From UBA3263 sp964554665 (GTDB lineage: Bacteria; Bacteroidota; Bacteroidia; Bacteroidales; Muribaculaceae): 38,940 nt of DNA. This document shows, in pieces, positions 1 through 6,900 of the stretch; positions within the stretch are counted from its first letter, which is position 1, and every line of letters begins with the position of its first letter. The notes below the pieces were generated by a model that did not search any database, was not told the DNA's origin, and was given only the letters and a program-made list of their open reading frames with translations. The translations under genes were made by a program, and so were the position numbers. The DNA lies in NCBI GenBank assembly GCA_964554665.1, contig CAZKPP010000014.1:1-38940 (forward strand), given 5' to 3'.

Positions 1-30
1 GCGGCGACCAACAGAGTTGAAATTTTCCAT
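1..30 (-). CDS. rpsI: 30S ribosomal protein S9, first 10 codons (partial)
   Basis: Reading the minus strand from 30 gives MENFNSVGRR, which matches the N-terminus of Bacteroidetes ribosomal protein uS9. The gene runs off the left edge of the window. It begins 19 nt downstream of the rplM stop codon, the standard rplM-rpsI order, so both should be cotranscribed from the rplM promoter. Only ten residues are visible, so the call rests largely on synteny. Confidence 0.85.
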   Translation of the reverse strand, partial: MENFNSVGRR

Positions 31-49
31 GAGTTGCTGCAGAGGCTAA

Positions 50-535
50 TTATTTCTTAAGGAGTTTCGACAGGTCGAGAGTTTCGGGCTCCTGAGCCTG
101 ATGGGGGTGTTCGGGGCCGTTATAAACGTGCATGTTCTTGATGATTTTGCGGCCAAGACGGTTCTTGGGGAGCATGCCTTTCATAACGCGGTTAAACAGG
201 GGGTGTTCGCCTGCTTTGATGTGTTTGTTGAAGCTCTTCTTCATGAGCACTTCGGGAGTCAGCTCTTTCTGACCGCCGGGGTAGCCGGAGAAGGTGAGGT
301 AGATGTGGTCGGTCATCTTTTTGCCGGTGAGAACGACTTTGTCGGCATTAACGATGATAACGTTGTCGCCACATTCAACGTTGGGCGAGTAGCAGGGCTT
401 GTTTTTGCCCATAAGAATTTTGGCAACTTCGGAGCAGAGGCGACCGAGGTGAAGGCCGGTGGCGTCGATCACATACCATTTGTGGTCGATGCTCTGGGCG
501 TTGGGAGAGAGGGTTCTGTAACTAAGTGAATCCAC
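50..535 (-). CDS. rplM: 50S ribosomal protein L13
   Basis: This encodes uL13, an early-assembling protein of the large ribosomal subunit that binds 23S rRNA. The 161-residue product begins MDSLSYRTLS and contains the family signatures VIDATGLHLGRLCSEVA, GDNVIIVNADKVVLTGKK and GMLPKNRLGR. The extended MDxLSYKT-type N-terminus is normal for Bacteroidales. The start codon in this frame is GTG at 535-533; no in-frame ATG lies near that conserved N-terminus, so GTG is chosen. It is the first gene of an rplM-rpsI operon with a leader of about 108 nt behind a good promoter. Confidence 0.97.
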   Translation of the reverse strand: MDSLSYRTLSPNAQSIDHKWYVIDATGLHLGRLCSEVAKILMGKNKPCYSPNVECGDNVIIVNADKVVLTGKKMTDHIYLTFSGYPGGQKELTPEVLMKKSFNKHIKAGEHPLFNRVMKGMLPKNRLGRKIIKNMHVYNGPEHPHQAQEPETLDLSKLLKK

Positions 536-643
536 GATTTATACGTTTAATTATCAGTTGTTTACTGTGGGCTCCTTGTCCGGATGCTACTTGGCCAAAA
601 GTGCATTTTGGGCGGTGTTCCCGTTGATTGGTTGGATAAAATC
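536..643 (-). ncRNA. rplM 5' leader with hairpin (possible autoregulatory leader)
   Basis: This is the predicted untranslated leader between the promoter and the GTG start of rplM. It contains a perfect hairpin, CCAAAA/TTTTGG with a five-base loop (595-611). About 108 nt is long for this window, where most leaders look to be 20-40 nt. Many r-protein operons are autoregulated by leader structures, so such a role is plausible, but that is inference; I cannot match it to a specific Rfam model by eye. Confidence 0.4.
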
Positions 644-649
644 GGTGTG

Positions 650-679
650 CAAAGGTACGAAAAAATTGCGACTTACCAA
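650..679 (-). promoter_or_regulatory. promoter of rplM-rpsI
   Basis: On the minus strand the -7 element is TACCTTTG (657-650). A TTTG -33 element lies near 680-677, giving a 19-nt spacer. This matches the Bacteroidetes primary-sigma consensus TTTG-N19/20-TAnnTTTG. Transcription should begin near 643-641. Confidence 0.7.
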
Positions 680-694
680 AATTTTTCTTTAAAA

Positions 695-710
695 TCGCAA
701 AATTTTGCGA
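695..710. repeat. 16-bp perfect palindrome upstream of the rplM promoter
   Basis: TCGCAAAATTTTGCGA reads identically on both strands and lies 16 bp upstream of the rplM -33 element, just past the T-run of the neighbouring terminator. It could be an operator or an incidental AT-rich palindrome; nothing else in the sequence decides. Confidence 0.35.
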
Positions 711-718
711 AAAATTGC

Positions 719-752
719 AAAAAAAAGTGAGTCGTCATCCCGACGACTCACT
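719..752 (-). terminator. intrinsic terminator (minus strand)
   Basis: A perfect 11-bp stem, AGTGAGTCGTC (726-736) with GACGACTCACT (742-752) and a five-base loop, is followed on the minus strand by eight T residues. This is the strongest terminator in this intergenic region. It would end transcription from fabD and from the small-RNA promoter at 798-828. Confidence 0.85.
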
Positions 753-793
753 TCGTTTACCTTTATCTTAATCTAATACTATGAAAAACACAC
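719..793 (-). ncRNA. candidate small RNA, about 75 nt
   Basis: A promoter at 798-828 and the terminator at 719-752 enclose about 75 nt with no credible ORF. The predicted RNA has a purine/U-rich single-stranded 5' part (753-793) and a 3' stem-loop with oligo-U, the usual build of a trans-acting bacterial small RNA. It is separated from both rplM, which has its own promoter further on, and fabD. Alternative: a read-through trailer of fabD with a chance promoter. Confidence 0.5.
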
Positions 794-797
794 ACTG

Positions 798-828
798 CAA
801 AGTTCCGAATAATATTTGATATATCAAA
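798..828 (-). promoter_or_regulatory. promoter of the candidate small RNA
   Basis: Minus-strand -7 element GAACTTTG (805-798) lies 19 nt from a TTTG at 828-825. The first two bases depart from the TA of the consensus. The -33 element sits inside a 14-bp palindrome TTTGATATATCAAA (815-828), which could be an operator. Confidence 0.45.
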
Positions 829-846
829 ATACCCCCCCCATTTTTT

Positions 847-867
847 AACGAAAATTAACAGTGTTAA
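847..867 (-). terminator. weak terminator-like hairpin after fabD
   Basis: TTAAC/GTTAA with a three-base loop (855-867) is followed on the minus strand by TTTTCG, directly behind the fabD stop. The stem is only five A/T-rich pairs, so termination is probably partial; the strong terminator at 719-752 is a backup. An eight-C run (832-839) follows. Confidence 0.3.
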
Positions 868-877
868 AATTCAGGGG

Positions 878-1756
878 TTAGCAATAGCCGCTGACTGATA
901 CTTCTTTAGCGATTTTGCTTACGAGACCCTGCAGAACCTTGCCGGGGCCGAATTCGATGAATTCTGTGGCTCCGTCGGCAACCATGTTCTGAACTGTCTT
1001 AGTCCAGCGCACGGGGGCGGTGAGCTGCGCAACGAGGTTTGCCTTGATTTCGGCGGGGTCGGTGTGGGGCAGGGCGTCGACGTTTTGATAGATGGGGCAG
1101 ATCGGTTTGTGGAACTCGGTGGCTTCAATGGCGCTGGCCAGTTCGGCGCGGGCGGGTTCCATAAGGGGCGAGTGGAATGCGCCGCCAACCTTCAGGGGCA
1201 GGGCGCGTTTGGCGCCGGCGGCCTTGGCGGCTTCGCAGGCGGCGTTGATGGCGTCGATTTCGCCGGAGATTACAATCTGGCCGGGGCAGTTGAAGTTGGC
1301 GCAAACGACTACTCCGTCGATGGCGGCACAGATTTCTTCAACCTTTTCGTCGGGCAGGGCAATGATGGCGGCCATGGTTGAGGGTTTGAGCTCGCATGCT
1401 TTCTGCATTGCCTGAGCGCGAGCTGAAACGAGGCGGAGGCCATCTTCGAAGCTCAGGGCTCCGCAGGCTACCAGGGCCGAGAATTCACCCAGGGAGTGGC
1501 CGGCAACCATTGAGGGTTTGATGTCGGCGCCGAGAATCTTGGCGGTGATTACGCTATGGATGAATACTGCGGGCTGGGTAACGGCGGTTTGACGGAGGTC
1601 TTCGTCGGTGCCGGCAAACATCAGGTCGGTGATTCGGAAGCCGAGCACTTCGTTGGCTTTTTCAAAGAGTGCGCGGGCTTCGTCGTTGGTGTCGTAGAGT
1701 TCTTTGCCCATGCCAACGAACTGAGAGCCTTGGCCGGGAAATACGAATGCGGTCAT
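878..1756 (-). CDS. fabD: malonyl-CoA:acyl-carrier-protein transacylase FabD
   Basis: FabD moves malonyl from CoA to acyl carrier protein to supply type II fatty-acid synthesis in the cytoplasm. The 292-residue protein is of normal length. It has the oxyanion-hole motif FPGQGSQ (6-12), the nucleophile motif GHSLGE with Ser88, Arg113 for the carboxylate, and the active-site His195 in GGAFHSP. It starts at ATG 1756 and is monocistronic by appearance: its own promoter lies in the end of the upstream glycosyltransferase gene and terminator-like structures follow. Confidence 0.97.
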   Translation of the reverse strand: MTAFVFPGQGSQFVGMGKELYDTNDEARALFEKANEVLGFRITDLMFAGTDEDLRQTAVTQPAVFIHSVITAKILGADIKPSMVAGHSLGEFSALVACGALSFEDGLRLVSARAQAMQKACELKPSTMAAIIALPDEKVEEICAAIDGVVVCANFNCPGQIVISGEIDAINAACEAAKAAGAKRALPLKVGGAFHSPLMEPARAELASAIEATEFHKPICPIYQNVDALPHTDPAEIKANLVAQLTAPVRWTKTVQNMVADGATEFIEFGPGKVLQGLVSKIAKEVSVSGYC

Positions 1757-1797
1757 AATTAAGTTTTAATTATTAAGGGTTAAGTTTTAAGCGGGTG

Positions 1798-1828
1798 CAA
1801 AGTTAGCGAAAATTTTCAACTTTCGCAA
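1798..1828 (-). promoter_or_regulatory. promoter of fabD
   Basis: Minus-strand -7 element TAACTTTG (1805-1798) is preceded by TTGCG (1828-1824) with a 20-nt spacer. The TAA of the upstream glycosyltransferase stop codon (1805-1803) forms the first bases of the -7 element, so the promoter is partly inside coding DNA. The transcript should begin near 1792, giving a leader of about 36 nt. Confidence 0.65.
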
Positions 1829-2678
1829 GTTGGGCCACTCCGCGTCCGCCGCGGGCAACGTAGGCGGCAATGAGTTTCATCCACCGTCCGCTAACGAGGC
1901 CGCGGGCCAGCTCGGGGTGACCTTCGCTCATATATTTTCCGGCAAGGATTGCGCGGCGGTAGTTTATGAAGGCCTTATAGCGTGGCAGGGCGTCGAGGTC
2001 GCGTTCGCAATGGTCGAGGGCGAGTTCCCATTGTCCGGCCTTGGAGCTGAAGTCAGCGCCGGTAATGGAGTCGGAGTGGAGGTGGATTCTTACCGGCTGC
2101 GACAGGCGCGTCTGAACTAACCGGGGTTTTGCGGCCAGCAGGCGCACGCCCAGCTCAAGGTCGTTCCATGCGGGGAGTTCCGTGTCCCACGCGCCCACGC
2201 GGCGAACCAGGTCGGTTTTTGCGCAATAGCGCTGGGTTGCGAGCGTTGAGTGGAAAATCTGGTTTTTCAGAGAATCGCCGGTGCGGAGCGGCGACGTTTT
2301 GCGCCTGCCATCCGCCTTGATGAACTCCGAGGGAAACTCCAGAATGTCGGGCAGGCCGGCGCCTTGGAGGGCGGCGGTGACTTCCTGGATATGGCCGGGA
2401 GGCATTTCGTCGTCGCTGTCGAAAAACATAACGTAGGGGGTCTCAACGAGGGCCAGACCGGCGTTGCGGGCGGCAGGCGCTCCGGGCGCGGGCTCGCTGA
2501 TGACTTTAACCTCGGGGCGACCTGCGGCCCAGCTGCGGAGCACTTCGGCCGTGGAGTCGGTGGAGCCGTTGTCGACCAAGATGATTGCGTCGGGTTTCAG
2601 CGTCTGCGCGTCGATGGAGTCGAGGGTCCGTTTAACGAGCCCGGCGCGGTTTCTGACGGGAATGACTACGCTAATCAT
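1803..2678 (-). CDS. family 2 glycosyltransferase
   Basis: A 291-residue GT-A fold glycosyltransferase, likely transferring a sugar from a nucleotide donor to a cell-surface glycan; the sugar and acceptor cannot be read from sequence. It starts ISVVIPVRNRA (2-12), has VDNGSTDST (35-43), the RNAG segment (71-74) and the metal-binding DSD (87-89) in MFFDSDDEMPPGH. A longer open frame exists upstream, but that extension is arginine/proline-rich and antisense-like. The start at 2678 is preferred because it begins with the domain and overlaps the rlmN stop as ATGA, implying translational coupling. The C-terminal third shows no clear domain. Confidence 0.88.
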   Translation of the reverse strand: MISVVIPVRNRAGLVKRTLDSIDAQTLKPDAIILVDNGSTDSTAEVLRSWAAGRPEVKVISEPAPGAPAARNAGLALVETPYVMFFDSDDEMPPGHIQEVTAALQGAGLPDILEFPSEFIKADGRRKTSPLRTGDSLKNQIFHSTLATQRYCAKTDLVRRVGAWDTELPAWNDLELGVRLLAAKPRLVQTRLSQPVRIHLHSDSITGADFSSKAGQWELALDHCERDLDALPRYKAFINYRRAILAGKYMSEGHPELARGLVSGRWMKLIAAYVARGGRGVAQLAKVENFR

Positions 2679-3691
2679 TTTGCTTTGCCGGCGAGCATGC
2701 CGCAGGCGGCCTGAATGTCTTCGCCACGCGATGCGCGGATGGTTGCGGTTACGCCCTTTTCGTTGAGGCGGTCGCGGAACTGAATCATTTTTTCTTCCGA
2801 AGCCGTTTGCAGGTCTGAGTCGGGGAGCGAGTGGTAGCGAATGAGGTTTACGCGGCAGTCGACTCCGCGCACGAGCCGGGCCAGGGCGTCGGCATGGCGC
2901 ATGTCGTCGTTGATTCCGCGCCACATTATATATTCGAGTGTGAGCCGGCGCTGGTGGGCAAAGTCGTAGTTGCGCAGCAGGTCGATTACGCGCTCTACGG
3001 GCCAGACTTTTTCAACCGGCATGAGCTGGGCGCGTTCGGGGCTGAAGGGAGAGTGGACCGAAATTGCGATGTGTACCTTTGTGAGGTCAAGGAGTTTTTT
3101 GAGTTCGGGAATCTTGCCGATGGTAGAAACCGTTATGCGCTTGGGGCTCCATGCGAGGCCCCAGGGGGCGGTTAGGATTTCTATGGCCTTCATGACTTCG
3201 GGCAGGTTGTCCATGGGTTCGCCCATGCCCATGAACACGATGTTGGTCAGCTGCTCCGAGCCGGGAATCGACAGGATTTGGTTGAGGATGTCGGCTGCCG
3301 AGAGGTTGCCGTGGAAGCCCTGGCGACCGGTCATGCAGAAGGTGCAGCCCATTTTGCAGCCGGCCTGCGAGGATACGCAGAGGGTTGCGCGGTCGTGGTC
3401 GGGAATGAACACGGCTTCGACGTCGCGGCCGCCGCGCCCTTCAAAAAGGGCCTTGAGGGTGCCGTCGGAGCTGAGGGCCTGTGCCTTGGGTGGGGTGAGG
3501 CCTACGCAGTAGCGGTCGGCCAGCTCCTGGCGGGCGCGCTTGCTCAGCTCGGTCATTTCGTCGATCGAGCGGGCACGGTTAACGTAGAGGCGCCGCGCAA
3601 TCTGCTTGGCGGCGAAAGCGGGGAGCGAGCACTCGGCGCACACGGCGCGGAGCTCCTCGAGGGTCATTCCTATTAAACGGACCTTTTCCAT
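2675..3691 (-). CDS. rlmN: dual-specificity RNA methyltransferase RlmN
   Basis: RlmN is a radical-SAM enzyme that makes 2-methyladenosine at A2503 of 23S rRNA and at A37 of some tRNAs. The 338-residue protein has the iron-sulfur motif CKMGCTFC (Cys112, Cys116, Cys119). It also has the two mechanistic cysteines at Cys105 (TLCVSSQ) and Cys330 (AACGML), and the GMGEPMDN SAM-binding loop. Length is slightly under E. coli RlmN. It follows the tRNA-Arg gene with a strong hairpin between them, and overlaps the downstream glycosyltransferase by 4 bp. No separate promoter is visible, so expression may depend on read-through from the tRNA promoter. Confidence 0.97.
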   Translation of the reverse strand: MEKVRLIGMTLEELRAVCAECSLPAFAAKQIARRLYVNRARSIDEMTELSKRARQELADRYCVGLTPPKAQALSSDGTLKALFEGRGGRDVEAVFIPDHDRATLCVSSQAGCKMGCTFCMTGRQGFHGNLSAADILNQILSIPGSEQLTNIVFMGMGEPMDNLPEVMKAIEILTAPWGLAWSPKRITVSTIGKIPELKKLLDLTKVHIAISVHSPFSPERAQLMPVEKVWPVERVIDLLRNYDFAHQRRLTLEYIMWRGINDDMRHADALARLVRGVDCRVNLIRYHSLPDSDLQTASEEKMIQFRDRLNEKGVTATIRASRGEDIQAACGMLAGKAK

Positions 3692-3732
3692 AAATATAAC
3701 TAAAGTTTCGCAAGGCCGAGCTTGCGAAACTT
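3692..3732 (-). terminator. hairpin between tRNA-Arg and rlmN
   Basis: A perfect 12-bp inverted repeat, AAGTTTCGCAAG (3703-3714) and CTTGCGAAACTT (3721-3732), with a six-base loop. It is followed on the minus strand by a broken T-rich stretch. It should form the tRNA transcript's terminator or processing signal; because rlmN starts only 11 nt later, it also acts as a leader structure for rlmN. Confidence 0.65.
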
Positions 3733-3743
3733 ATTTGAATGAA

Positions 3744-3818
3744 TGGTACCTCCGTAGGGAATCAAACCCTAATCTGATGAACCGGAATCATCTATTCTAT
3801 TCGTTGAACTACGGAGGC
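3744..3818 (-). tRNA. tRNA-Arg (anticodon CCG)
   Basis: The minus strand folds into a complete 75-nt cloverleaf with encoded CCA. Acceptor GCCTCCG/CGGAGGT has a G1-U72 wobble; the D stem is GTTC/GAAT; the anticodon stem GATGA/TCATC encloses loop TTCCGGT, giving anticodon CCG that reads CGG; the T stem is TAGGG/CCCTA. The T loop is TTTGATT rather than TTCGATT (position 56 is U, not C), and the D loop AACGAATA carries A at position 19, not G. These two changes are compensatory for the 19-56 tertiary pair. The rest of the fold is intact, so it is probably functional. Confidence 0.93.
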
Positions 3819-3832
3819 GACGTTCGCGACTG

Positions 3833-3863
3833 CAAAGATACGAAAAAAATAGTAATTTGCAAA
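3833..3863 (-). promoter_or_regulatory. promoter of tRNA-Arg (and probably rlmN)
   Basis: Minus-strand -7 element TATCTTTG (3840-3833) and TTTG at 3863-3860 with a 19-nt spacer, a close match to the Bacteroidetes consensus. Transcription would begin about 8-10 nt before the mature tRNA. Confidence 0.7.
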
Positions 3864-3878
3864 TTTTGGAAAAATATC

Positions 3879-3915
3879 GAAAAAAGCGGCCGGGTCATTA
3901 GGCTGACCCGGCCGC
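3879..3915 (-). terminator. intrinsic terminator of the beta-galactosidase gene
   Basis: A 12-bp GC-rich stem, GCGGCCGGGTCA (3886-3897) with TGACCCGGCCGC (3904-3915) and a six-base loop, is followed on the minus strand by a six-T run. It begins about 23 nt past the stop of the GH2 gene. Confidence 0.9.
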
Positions 3916-3937
3916 GGAGATTTCGGTTAAAGGGATG

Positions 3938-6900
3938 TTAGTCGGCGAGAATCTGGAACTCGGCACCCGAGCCGAAGTCTTGGCCGTTTTGCGACGACAG
4001 GCCGGTGAAGCGCATGTAGCGGGCCTGGGTGGGCTTGAATTCTACGCGTTTGGCTTTCTTGGTGTCGTCGAAAGCGCCGGAAGCAACTTGGGTCCAGTGT
4101 TCGTTGTCGGTCGAGAGTTCAACGGTCCAGTCCTTGATGTCGCCGTTGTTGCCGTTGCGGCGGGGCAGGTAGCTGAAGCCCTTGATCGGTTTTTCGGCAC
4201 CGGCATCAAAGATAATCCAGTGGGGGTAGTTGGCCTGAGTAACGCCATAGACGGTGTGCCAGATGGTTTCGGGGTTGCCGTCGGTGAGGTTCGAGGCTTT
4301 GCCGTCGGGCATTTCGGAGCTTACGGCAATAACTTCAACGGGAATCTGCTCGATGCGCTCGAAGGTTGCTGTGTAGACCTGCGAGGGGTTTGCGGCATCC
4401 CAGGCGGTAACGGTTCCGCCGCGGGTCAGGTCGATGGGGCCTTCGTAGGCGTTTTCGGGGATTTTGCGTTTGGGACCGCGGGCAATCTTCATGTCGGTGG
4501 GCACAACGTTGTAGATAATCTGAGCCGACGGATTTGCCGACGAGATGGTCAGCATGCCGTTTTTGGCGCGCGAAATCAGTAGCGGGTTTTCGGCAGCGGA
4601 ACCAACCGAAGCGATGGTCTGGAGGTCAGCACCGGCAGTTACGGGGCGAATCATGAAACCGAAGGTCTGGGGCTTGGCCATGGTGCGGTATTCGGGCAGG
4701 GTGATGCCCTGGCCGCAGCTTGCACCGCCAAGACCGGTTACTTTGGTGTCGAGGTGGAACACGGTGCCCTTGCTTTCGGGAAGCTGATAGGGGTGGGAGG
4801 CGCGCATCATGTCGATGTCGTCGTAGGGGAGGGCCGAGGCGCTCATCAGGCCCTGGGTGGCCTTGAAGAGGATGCCGTTGCCTTTGGCGTCGGTGAGCGC
4901 GTTCCAGCGGATGTCTTCGCGGTTACCCATGCTCTGGGGTTTGGGGAAGGGCACGAACTGGTCGGCTACGGTTGAGGTGTATAGGCCAACCTGCTGCGAG
5001 GTTTCGCGGTCGTTGAAGTTGTTGATGGGACCGCGGCCATAGTAGGTGTAGTTGGCCAGCTGAGCGGGGAGCTGCATCTTGTAGCCGAGGCGGGGCAGGA
5101 GCAGGTCGGGATTGGACGAGTCGATGGCCGACGAGAGTTCGATGGTGCCGTCGGGGTATATGGTCCAGATCTGGTTGGTGAGGAAGTGGAAGTCTTCGGG
5201 ACCGAAGGGAGCACCTTCTTTAATTGCGTAGGTGCCGCTTTCGCCGCCACCACCGGCCCAGGCGCCTGCGGGAGCCTGCGAGAATACGGTGTATTTAACA
5301 ACCACTGCACCGTCGGGGCGAGTGTAAACCGAGGCCTGGTTGGCTTTGTGCTTGAGGTTGTGGAGACCGTTTTTGAACCATGCGCCGTAGCTCCAAACGT
5401 CGTTGTCGACCGGAGCGCGGAAGGCGTTGAGAACGGGGCCGTTGCCGGGGGTGATTATGGTCTGGCCGTTATAAACGAGCGAGTCGATAGAGCCGGTTTC
5501 GTTGTTGAACTTGGCAGTGAATGCGGGGCCGCTTACGGTGGTGAAGGCCGGGGCTTCGTCAACGTTGATGGTGCCGTCGGCGGCAATCGGCGCAGCGGGT
5601 TTGGCTTCGCTGACGGGGAGCTGCACTTCGGCCTGAACGTAGCCTTTTTTAGCCCAGGGTTTGTCTTCGTTGAGCAGGAATTGAACCGTTACGTAATATT
5701 CGCCTTCGGGGTCGGCGGCAATCTTGGCGTAGTCGTAGGGGATGGTCCAGGTTTGCGATTCGCGGGGGCCGACTTCCATGCGGGGACGCATAATGTCGTT
5801 GCCCTTCTCTACGAGTATGCCGTTACGGGTCAGAGTCCAGACCGGAGTGAGGTCGCCAAGGGTGGTGAAGTAGTTTTTGTTGAATACTTCAATGGTGCCT
5901 TTAGTCAGGTCAACGGGCTTGACGCCAACGTTTTGGTGAACGCGCTTAACTTCGTAGTATTGCGGTTTCGGGGTCATGTCGGGGAAGATGATGCCGTTCA
6001 TGCAGAACATGCCGTCGTTGGGCTTGTCGCCGAAGTCGCCGCCGTAGGCCATGTAGCGGGTACCGTCGGGAGTGTAGTTCCAGATGGCCTGGTCAATCCA
6101 GTCCCAAATGGCGCCGCCGCAGAAGAAGTTGGTCGATTCCATGGCATCCCAGTAGTCGATGAAGCCGCCGAGGGCGTTACCCATCGAGTGGGCATATTCG
6201 GAAATGTGGAAGGGATATTTGATGTCTGATTTGCCCTTAACGGCGTTGCGCACCCAGGGAATCGAGGGGTACTGGTTTGAACCCATGTCGACGATGTTGT
6301 TGTTGCGTTCGTATTGAACGGGGCGCGAGGGGTCGAAGGCCTTGATGGCGTTGTAGGCGTCAACGAAGTTCTTGCCGGGACCGGCTTCGTTGCCGAGGCT
6401 CCAGATAACGATGGAGGGGTGGTTAACGTGGGCGTGAACCATTTCCATGTCGCGGGCAATGTGGGCGTCGCGCCATTCGGCGGGGTGAGAGAGCGATGCG
6501 GCGCCGTAGCGATACTGGTGGCTTTCGAGGTTTGCTTCGTCTTCGAGGTAAATGCCGTATTTATCGCAGAGGATATACCAGTAGGGGTCGTCGTTGTAGT
6601 GCGAGTTGCGCACATGGTTGATGTTGCCCTGCTTCATGAGCATTATTTCCTGCTCCATCTGCTCGTGGCTGATGTGGTGGCCGGTGGAGAGGTTGTTTTC
6701 GTGGCGGTTAACGCCTTTGAGTTTCACGGGGCGGTTGTTGACGTAGAAATAGCGTCCGGCCAGGCCGAATTCGTCGTCGGCGGCAGCGGTTTCGCGGATT
6801 TCAACGTGACGCACACCGAAGTAGGTGCTCACAGTTTCAATGACTTTGCCTTTTTTGTCGAGCAGTTGGGCAACGAGCACGTAGCGGTTGGGCTGTTCGG

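Noticed and set aside
781..819. Short plus-strand ORF beginning ATGAAAAACACACAC
   Set aside because: Only 12 codons, no promoter on that strand, and it lies in the predicted small-RNA unit.
2679..2924. 82-residue extension of the first glycosyltransferase into rlmN
   Set aside because: Arginine/proline-rich and out of frame with the RlmN C-terminus; the GT domain begins directly at 2678.
5186..6229. 347-codon plus-strand frame opposite the beta-galactosidase gene, with similar frames at 3935-4582 and 6314-7051
   Set aside because: Shadows of the GH2 gene; low-complexity products and no promoter.
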